From NCBI GenBank assembly GCA_030374805.1, contig JARGSG010000207.1:62001-126000 (forward strand): DNA of 64,000 nucleotides, in the 5' to 3' direction. The notes below the pieces were generated by a model. That model worked only from the letters and a program-made list of their open reading frames with translations, was not told the DNA's origin and searched no databases. Both the position numbers and the translations under genes were made by a program. Shown piece by piece: positions 57,225-64,000 of the stretch (within the stretch, counting starts at the first letter, position 1; each line of letters begins with the position of its first letter). Origin of the DNA: Gracilaria gracilis (taxonomy: Eukaryota > Rhodophyta > Florideophyceae > Gracilariales > Gracilariaceae).

Positions 57225-58331
57225 ATGGTTATTATCGCGCTCAAGACCACCTTCGTCAATTTGATCATCAGCGCTCTATCATGTTTGTCAGAACTGCTAG
57301 CCTTGTCTGCCTTGCTTGCCTTCCGGACCCACCGTGAATGCCGTTCACTCACACAAGGAAACAAGGTCTCTGTCGTTCATTCCAAACGCCTGCGTCGCCA
57401 GTTGCAAGCATGTGCTCTCATTTTCTTCGTAATCTTGGAAGTGCTACTTGTATTCGGAGTTCGCCCGTATTCTGCCCTACGTGCTGTTCCATGTATACAA
57501 ATCGGTACATCACTTCGCTTCGACTCTGAAGGTCTTTCGGCTCAGGCTGAGTCTGCGGCCGTGGAATGTCGAACCTTAAACCGTGGCCGCCTAACAGAAC
57601 ACAATGCAACGTATTCCGTACAGACAGCAACGATACGTTGCGGAACGGAACCCCTGTTCTTCTTTCGTCTGAATTCCACCACCTTGTTCACCACTCCCCT
57701 TCAGGCACAGGAACCAGCAGCTAACACCAATAGTATTATTGTTTCTTGCGCCTCGAAAGCGGTATCAAGTGAAGACAACAAATGTCTTCTCATTCTAAGC
57801 GCAAGAAACGCTGTTTACATATCCAATCTTCTCTACACATCTCCACCAACCCAGTTGGCAGATGCGCATAACCTCCCCTTCAGTGCCACGAGTGTACCAT
57901 ACGACGTCCCTCTTGAGCAAATCAGGTACCTTGGTGTACGAGCTGCGAACGCATTGATAGAAGGCATCCGCGAGCCGACACTGTTTCGCCATCGTGTTTT
58001 TTCAGGATTCAGTAACCAGACATGCACGGAGAGAGACAGTGACCCTCTTCATACACAAGTGAGTAATGCTTTGCTTGCTGGTCTGATCGTGGTCTGGGTC
58101 ATATGCCTTTCCACTTGTGCCATCTTGTATTGCGCTAAACCATTGACTGCTTCGTTCTTCGATATGCGCGACCCCATGCACTGGGCAGAACGGACTATTC
58201 GCACCATGAATGCACCTTTGAAGAAAGATGTGGTTGTAAAACTTGTGCGAGTGGGGGGCGCTGAGCGCGTTCTAGTGTGCGAGGAGAATGACATTGCGTG
58301 TTTCGCAGAAAGTGTATCTAGTCTTTCGTAG
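57225..58331 (+). CDS. Membrane protein of an unrecognised family, paralog 2
   Basis: 368 residues from ATG 57225. Same plan as paralog 1: segments at about 3-32 and 60-82 (CALIFFVILEVLLVFGV), a Cys-rich soluble domain (CIQIG, CRTLN, RCGTEP, CASKAVSSEDNKC), a third segment near 300-320 (LLAGLIVVWVICLSTCAILY), then SFFDMRDPMHWAERTIRTMNAP and ERVLVCEEND. FFDM-x-WA and the VLV near the end are shared; overall identity is low. The two therefore duplicated long ago and kept architecture and length. N-x-S/T sites in the soluble part (NATYS, NSTTL, SNQTC) fit a secretory-pathway lumen or cell exterior. Confidence 0.75.
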   Translation: MVIIALKTTFVNLIISALSCLSELLALSALLAFRTHRECRSLTQGNKVSVVHSKRLRRQLQACALIFFVILEVLLVFGVRPYSALRAVPCIQIGTSLRFDSEGLSAQAESAAVECRTLNRGRLTEHNATYSVQTATIRCGTEPLFFFRLNSTTLFTTPLQAQEPAANTNSIIVSCASKAVSSEDNKCLLILSARNAVYISNLLYTSPPTQLADAHNLPFSATSVPYDVPLEQIRYLGVRAANALIEGIREPTLFRHRVFSGFSNQTCTERDSDPLHTQVSNALLAGLIVVWVICLSTCAILYCAKPLTASFFDMRDPMHWAERTIRTMNAPLKKDVVVKLVRVGGAERVLVCEENDIACFAESVSSLS

Positions 58332-59263
58332 CTTCTGCTTCTGGTCCACGGAACTAGAACCACGGAAAGGACGTTATCATTATTGTCCTATCATTCGCGA
58401 CTCTGTATTATCTTTCATTCCGCAGCTTCTCTGGAGGTTTTTGTTGATGAAAGTTTGGAGAAATCGGAGGATGAATTGCAGTGTCGATACAGGTAAGCAG
58501 GAGCGTCGGCACTTTTCGGCGGTGGGAGCCGTTGACAATTGGCGTTTTCGCCTTCCGAACTGTTGTTGCTCTTTACCGCTAAGAATTTCCAAGCGGTGAA
58601 AGGATTGCTTCAATTTCTCCTCCAACAGCTCCTGGGGGGATCATCCAGCTCAAGGATGATCGAAATCAAGCTCCAATAAGTGAACGACATGCAATGTACC
58701 GAAGGTAACCACCCTTAGTTTCTAACAATCGATGAGTGCATGTCACCGCGAAGGATTCGTCTTCTCTAAGTGAACAGACCAGTACCGAATTTTAGATTCT
58801 CACTCGTCTACAAATGGGACTCACTAGTGTTGGACAAAAGCAAGCGTACCAGTCGCGAAAATCCCGGACCTCGCGAAACCTGACCCTTAGCGCTCTAATC
58901 TACTACTTGTTCTATCTGCAAACGACTCTCAGATCAAATCGGTCCTCAGTGCGCTGAACCCGAAGTAGAAACGGGGTTGTCTCATATTTGATGGAAAGAG
59001 AACTGAATGCGATAGTCTAGTCGTATTCTGCCTCGAGATGCTCATCTCACCACAGAAAGAAGTGTGAATAACAGGTTCGGCTGAAGATAAAGAAGTCTAG
59101 CGCATATCCGACGCTCGTCATACATTACACGAAGGCAGAAGAAAAGGGTTCGCATCACCAGAGTACCTTGGTACAGAGTATTTCAACGAGATGCCCTAGT
59201 CGGACAATTCATGAGCAATTTCATGTCTACCCTTGGTACGCTCCCCCTCACTATTTCACACAG
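58332..59263. other. Intergenic region between membrane paralog 2 and Nopp140
   Basis: Convergent 3' ends; no gene supported. GATCATCC AGCTCAA GGATGATC at 58638-58660 is a compact hairpin that may sit in a transcript end. Confidence 0.4.
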
Positions 59264-61522
59264 TTAGTCTGAATCATCAGAAAACTTATAAGAGTTAACT
59301 TCAAAACTGAGTCTCCCTCCATGATGATTGAGCCGCTTCTTTTTGGTTTTTTCCTTGCGGAAGCCCTTTCCTTTCGTCACGGCCAAATCACGATGCGCCC
59401 TGCTCCCATACGTATCTCTTTTTGAGAAGAACGAGTTGTCCCTCAACCGGTCGTCCTTAAAGAAAACGTCCTCTACTCTGACACGCTTGAATGGGGTGCG
59501 ATTCTCTCGTTCCCCGTTTTCAAATGCATCGTTTCTTCGTCTTTTTCGCATTTGAGATCCTTCACTTGATACCCCATTACTTAAAGCACCATTTTGGCTA
59601 GGGGTGTCACGAAGCGTAGAGTTCAACTTCGCATCGGATTTCCCTGACTTTGGTTCCCATTTTGAAGCTGCCTCTTCCCTCTCAACTCTTCCGTGTTTCT
59701 TCGAAGAAGCTGGGGAACCATTCTCCTTGTTCGTTTTTCCAGTTCGCTGGATCTTCCGTTTAGAGTTACCTGAAGCGGCTGGACTTATGCTCTCCAGCTT
59801 CCGCGATAGATCTTGAACCACTCCAGATTTACGCCTCGTTGCTCGTTCCTCGTAGCTCTCGCTGCTGCTGCTACTACTGCTGCTGCTGTCGCTACCGCCA
59901 CTGTCATTACTCTCGCTGGCACTGCTATCAGAGCTCTCATCGTCGGAAGATTCAGACGGAGACGAAGACTTTGAGTTGTGGTTGTTCTTCATTGCCTTTG
60001 AAGCTCTGGATTTCCTAGCATTAGTGCCCGAATCATCACTGGATTCACTTGATGAGCTGCTAGTGTCCGAGTCATCGTCATCGGAACTATCCGCCCGTAT
60101 AGCCTTTTCCTTTGGACCCGGTTTCCTAGAACTTTCACTGGATGACGTGGATGACGATGATGATGCAGAGGAAGAGCTTGACGAACTTGTATCCTCGCTC
60201 GATCTCAATTTCGGAATGGTTCCGTTCTGTTTCGCAGTCTTGCTGGGACCAGAAGACTTGGACTTGTCAGCCTTTTTCTGAAGCTTTTCAGTAGGCTTTC
60301 TTGTATCACAAGAGGACGACTCTGAGCTAGACTCTGAGCTGGACTCCGAGCTAGACTCCGAACTAGACTCCGAACTAGACTCCGAGCTAGACTCTGATTC
60401 CGACTCGCCGCTTGATTCCGGCTTGCTGTCCTTAGATTTTAGCTTTGGTCTTGTGGGTTTCTTGCGCTTCGCAGGCGACTCACTCTCTGAAGAGGACTCA
60501 GATTCTGCAGATACACGCTTCACGGCACCCTTTGATCCTAATCCAGGACGAGCGCTCGGAATGGCATCAGCTTTTTCAGCTGAAGAACTTGAAGAGGAGC
60601 TCCCTGTAGAGCTACTGGACGACTCGCCGGATGCTCTCGCAGATGAAGAGTCACTAGAAGAAGACGAAGAATCATCTGAATCGGAAACACTAGAGCTAGA
60701 TTCGGCATCAGATTTTTGGATTGAAGCAGAGACTTGTTTCGAACTTCGGGGTTTCTTAGACGAATTTGCGCTTTTAGCCAAATGTACGGTCTTCTTTTTC
60801 ACGGCGGGTTCCACCACCGATTCGGAAGAACTGGAAGTTTCGGATTGTGATGATTCCGAATCGGATTGAGAGTCTGAATCTGAAGACGATATGTCCTTTT
60901 TAACGCCCTTCTGCCGATCGTCTTGAGAGACAGATGACGATTCACTTTCGGAGGAGGTGGAGGAGGAGGAGGAGGAAGAAGCAGCAGCAGGAGTTCGCTT
61001 TAAGCCTCTAGCGTGTTGTGCTTCGGAACTGCTGGACGAATCGGAAGAGCTCGAAGCGGAGGAGCTCGAATCGGAAGAGCTCGAATCGGATTGGGGGTGC
61101 TTTGATTTCAGTGGCGGTTTTTCCTTGAGTTCCTGGTTCGTTTGCTTTTTCAGCCGAGTTTTATCCGAGAGCTTCTGACTTGGATCGGGAATGTTTGAAC
61201 GAAATGCTTTGAATGCCTCTTGAAGGATGCTTTCCCCTGTTTTCCAATCCTAATTCGAGAATTATGGGCACATATGAAGGAAAAGGTTAGTATAACAGAA
61301 GGGCAAGAAAGAGACAGCATCTGGGATCGGTTCGTATGAATAAAAAGAACGTACCTGCTTGCAGTCATCGGCAAAGGCCGAAGAGGAATGAATGAAGCCG
61401 GCTTTTCGAAAGTTATTGTAAACAAGTGAGCAGAGCGAGTTAGAGCCCCAGTCAGGAAACGGCCTGCCCTTCGCCGCCTTCTTGTGCGTTTGCCTGTCCT
61501 TCTCCGCCGCCTGGCCGACCAT
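59264..61522 (-). CDS. NOLC1: Nopp140/SRP40-like nucleolar phosphoprotein, two exons
   Basis: Exon 1 61522-61355 (56 codons) and exon 2 61249-59264. The 105-bp intron has CAG|GTACGT and TTAG|GAT borders and keeps phase 0. Product 717 residues. The N-terminus holds a LisH-type helix pair (SLVYNNFRKAGF) that continues across the junction into DWKTGESILQEAFKAF. The middle is a long run of Ser/Asp/Glu blocks separated by basic Lys/Pro stretches, typical CK2-substrate repeats, with a SESS repeat near 60310-60400. The end is the conserved SRP40 C-terminal domain (PFKRVRVEDVFF, DNSF, TKGKGFRKEKTKKKR). It chaperones snoRNPs in the nucleolus and Cajal bodies. Head to head with the sterol oxidase. Confidence 0.9.
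61250..61354 (-). other. Intron of the Nopp140-like gene
   Basis: 105 bp, GTACGT to TTAG; both exon ends fall between codons. One of only two introns I can place in the window. Confidence 0.85.
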
Positions 61523-61853
61523 GTTGCGGTTGGTAACGCAGGTGGCGAAGCGGAACGCAGGTCGTCAACGGGGACTTCAAGGGTGCAGCAGAGACGTTGG
61601 GAATGGCAGGACGGCGACGGCGCATTGAGATCTATTGATCCGGAAGAAAATGTACCCTTTTTACATGGACAGCATGTACAAAAATGGACAAGCACACGAC
61701 ATTCTCGCGATGCGATGTCTGCCATTGCTCCCACCGTTGCTGGTGGGTGATGGATATGATGCAACGCGTTCTGCAGCTGCTGCTCAGCATGTTTCCGTCG
61801 AGACCCTCTCCCGCACGCTCTCGTTCGGCTGAGAGCCCAACTCTGCAGCAACC
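61523..61853. promoter_or_regulatory. Shared promoter region of Nopp140 and sterol oxidase
   Basis: A 331-bp divergent spacer. No TATA box is evident near either start; TTGCTGGTGGGTGATGG and ATCTATTGATCC stretches lie in the middle. Confidence 0.5.
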
Positions 61854-62657
61854 ATGGCAGGTATTCCCATGATCGAGTCCATGTGGGGCGCCGTCATTAA
61901 TAACTTCTCCGAGTATCAGCTCAAGACCGTCGTCACCTTCGTCATCCATGAGGTCTGCTACTGGGGCTCATATCTTCCGTTCTTCGTGTTTGAGCAAATT
62001 CCTTATTGCACACGATGGAAGTTGCAGCCCGACAAACCGAATAGCGTATCCGCTCTCGAGAATTGCTCGCTGCGTGTTATCTTGACCCACTTCTTTATGG
62101 TGCTTCCCATCATCATGTGTACTCATCCCGTCATGGACCTCATGGGCGCCAAATACTCGGTTGAGGCGCTACCCACGTTGCCGTTCCTTGCCTTTCAAAT
62201 CTTTTTATTCTTTCTCATCGAAGACTTTGTGTTTTATTGGGGACACCGAGCATTACATACACCGTTTCTCTACAAGAAGGTGCACTCTATCCATCACGAA
62301 CATTCTGCGCCGTTTGGCATTGCCGCAGAGTATGCGCATCCGTTTGAGGTAGTGTTCTTGGGCACAGCAACTCTAACTGGCCCAATGCTGTTTGCACCGC
62401 ATTTGCTCACGTTATACATCTATCTCGCCCTACGGTGCGCACAGACTGTGGAATGTCATTCCGGCTTTGACTTTCCATGGAGTCTTAACCGATGGTTTCC
62501 TCTCTATGGCGGTGCTCACTTTCACGACCATCACCATCGAATTCATTCTGGTAACTACTCCAGTACTTTCATATGGGTAGATGCACTGTGCGGCACGGAC
62601 AGTGCGTTCCAAGCGTGGCGGAGAAAGAGGCAACTTAACAAAGCAAAACTCAGGTAA
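61854..62657 (+). CDS. C4-methylsterol oxidase family (fatty acid hydroxylase superfamily)
   Basis: 267 residues from ATG 61854, single exon. Three histidine clusters that bind the di-iron centre are complete: HRALH (about 131), HSIHH (about 143) and HDHHHRIH (about 223), in the spacing of ERG25/SMO enzymes. EHSAPFGIAAEYAHPFE is the family block after the second cluster. Hydrophobic stretches near 25-40, 68-90 and 105-125 and a hydrophobic region around 165-200 anchor it in the ER. Family members use O2 and cytochrome b5 to oxidise 4-methyl groups of sterol precursors. No KKxx ER signal is seen at the very end (LNKAKLR). The exact sterol substrate is unknown. Confidence 0.9.
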   Translation: MAGIPMIESMWGAVINNFSEYQLKTVVTFVIHEVCYWGSYLPFFVFEQIPYCTRWKLQPDKPNSVSALENCSLRVILTHFFMVLPIIMCTHPVMDLMGAKYSVEALPTLPFLAFQIFLFFLIEDFVFYWGHRALHTPFLYKKVHSIHHEHSAPFGIAAEYAHPFEVVFLGTATLTGPMLFAPHLLTLYIYLALRCAQTVECHSGFDFPWSLNRWFPLYGGAHFHDHHHRIHSGNYSSTFIWVDALCGTDSAFQAWRRKRQLNKAKLR

Positions 62658-63121
62658 GACTGTGCCACTCTATCACTTGAGCGCTTCTATGCGCTGCTCC
62701 GTCATACAGCACGTGTGATATGTTATTTCTCAAACGCCTCGGGATGTGCGCTCGCTTGAGCGCGTTGACTTGTGCTATTCATAAATCTAGTCCGGTGCTG
62801 AATGCTCATGACCATGAACGTGGCTGTCAATTGTCACATGTACTGACTCGGTAAACAATACAATACGTCTGTTTTCGATTGCAGCAACGTTGCTTTCCTA
62901 TGTGCACCGTGACCATTCCCCAGCTTGCTAGACCATGAACGATGAGCATTGTCCCTTTCCAATGCTATGCTCACACACGTCAGCAGCGTCGAAGTCAGTC
63001 AGCGCCAAAATGTTGAAACCTTGCAAGGTACGGTGCCAGAGGCGACACGGGACGTGGAGGATTTACAAGTGCTTGTTGAACAAGATGGACAATAGCATGC
63101 GTTGAGTAGTAAGCGGGACGT

Positions 63122-63800
63122 CTATGCGACATTGGTTTGGCGATTAATTTCAGCAGCAGCAGCAAAGTGAGAACCATCTGTAGACAGCTCCGGTTCTGTG
63201 GGTGTCCCCGTTTTAACCTCGCGAAAGTCAAACTTGTGCGGAAACTTTGTGACGCGTGGTTCATGAGCAGCCACAGTGCGTTGTATCTTGTTGATGAGTG
63301 GTTTCGATGGTGGGTTCTCGTGTAGGTCGGGGTCTGTGTACTGATTGCTTACATAATATCCTACTCGAATGAACTCAGCGCCGTTGTAGCTGCAGGTGAG
63401 TAACACTATGGTGACTCCAAGAACGTCCGAATCTGGGATTAGTGAGGAGTTGGGAGGGTCGACCTGCAGCACGAACATGAAACGGCCTGTGTTATCTGCC
63501 GGAAGAAGCACTGCGTCCAATTCCTGGTCATGGCTCTCATCCTCTGCACAGCCGACATATATCACCTTCCATTCTATATCTGTGAAGGCGCAGTGGCGAA
63601 GGCGATACCAGAATAGCAGCGTGGATTAGTATTGAAATGAATTGATCGGGAAGAAGGAGTGACGATGAATAACAAAGGACGAGCGACTTACCTTCCTTGA
63701 GCGACTCGCGGACGTCGTAGGTTATTTCAAACTGCAAGGGATTGGTGAAGGGGGCTGGATTGTCAAGGACTTTCACATCGAAAATGTCAACGGCGGCCAT
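63122..63800 (-). CDS. ASF1: Histone H3-H4 chaperone ASF1, two exons
   Basis: Exon 1 63800-63692 and exon 2 63579-63122, with an intron of 112 bp (GAAG|GTAAGT and ACAG|ATATAG, splitting an Asp codon). Product 188 residues: MAAVDIFDVKVLDNPAPFTN, FEITYDVRESLKED joined to IEWKVIYVGCAE, then VLQVDPPNSSLIPD, VTIVLLTCSYNGAEFIRVGYYV and FPHKFD. This is the whole conserved immunoglobulin-like ASF1 core (about 155 residues) with a short, non-acidic C-terminal tail. It acts in the nucleus, passing H3-H4 to CAF-1 and HIRA. Convergent with the sterol oxidase (464 bp between stops). Confidence 0.96.
63580..63691 (-). other. Intron of ASF1
   Basis: 112 bp with GTAAGT donor and CACAG acceptor, phase 1. The position is fixed by the conserved protein on both sides. 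Confidence 0.9.
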
Positions 63801-64000
63801 GATGCATGGCCTGCGACAAAACACGGAACGCTACACGAAGAATTTGCCAGGAATGCAGGAGGCGGACTGTGTACTGAAGGAAGATGGGCACGGGCGGGAC
63901 AAAGGGGTTTACAGAGAGGGATTTGAAAGAAGCAACAAAAAGAAGAAGGCAAGCGATTCGCGACGGTGGTGCGGAGGAGGAGGAGGAAAGGCGGTTGGCA

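Overview
The window is eukaryotic nuclear DNA. The right third (about 41.5-64 kb) is compact. It carries a Rab6 GTPase, the histone chaperone ASF1, a Nopp140-type nucleolar protein, a C4-sterol methyl oxidase family enzyme, a bZIP factor and an MFS transporter. These genes are mostly single-exon; the two introns I can place are 105 and 112 bp. The left two thirds is a nest of mobile elements. Few introns beside large transposon islands suggest a red alga, probably a florideophyte such as Chondrus. That is an inference from gene style, not proven.

Mobile region, 1-38.6 kb. (a) 1-8.25 kb: a decayed pair of divergent genes. The left one encodes a protein with a ParB-like domain. The right one encodes a beta-type DNA methyltransferase (DPPYN, then a C-terminal DLFAG motif) followed by a SET domain. 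Between them lie five 76-bp palindromes and a 122-bp tandem repeat. (b) 8.7-15.2 kb: convergent genes A (coiled-coil protein of unknown role) and B (Plavaka-type transposase), ending at 15226 in an element terminus followed by ACGT. (c) 15.2-17.9 kb: a fragment of a cellular Rossmann-fold gene and a first copy of coiled-coil gene C, ending at a related terminus. (d) 17.9-20.1 kb: a fossil Ty3 chromovirus 3' end. (e) 20555-32039: an 11.5-kb element with 13-bp terminal inverted repeats and flanking ACGT, carrying B, A, four strong palindromes plus a weaker one, one further palindrome and C. It sits inside a reading frame whose two parts lie at about 20.1-20.55 kb and 32.04-33.2 kb. (f) 34-38.6 kb: two different pogo-type transposons, one an interrupted relic and one almost whole.

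The point most worth pursuing is that ParB-like, DNA methyltransferase-SET and A/B transposase genes share one palindromic repeat family. I suggest a large red-algal transposon lineage that carries its own DNA- and histone-type methylation genes, with the palindromes as a common recognition or replication-like site. The window shows broken or rearranged copies only.

Host region, 41.5-64 kb. In order: MFS transporter (+); Rab6 (+) tail to tail with a double dsRBD/exonuclease-fold protein (-); a 1,104-aa unknown protein (-); bZIP (-); a head-to-head pair of 368-aa paralogous membrane proteins of a family I do not recognise; Nopp140 (-) head to head with the sterol oxidase (+); ASF1 (-). A perfect 86-bp palindrome lies upstream of the bZIP gene. 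I found no convincing tRNA, rRNA or CRISPR.
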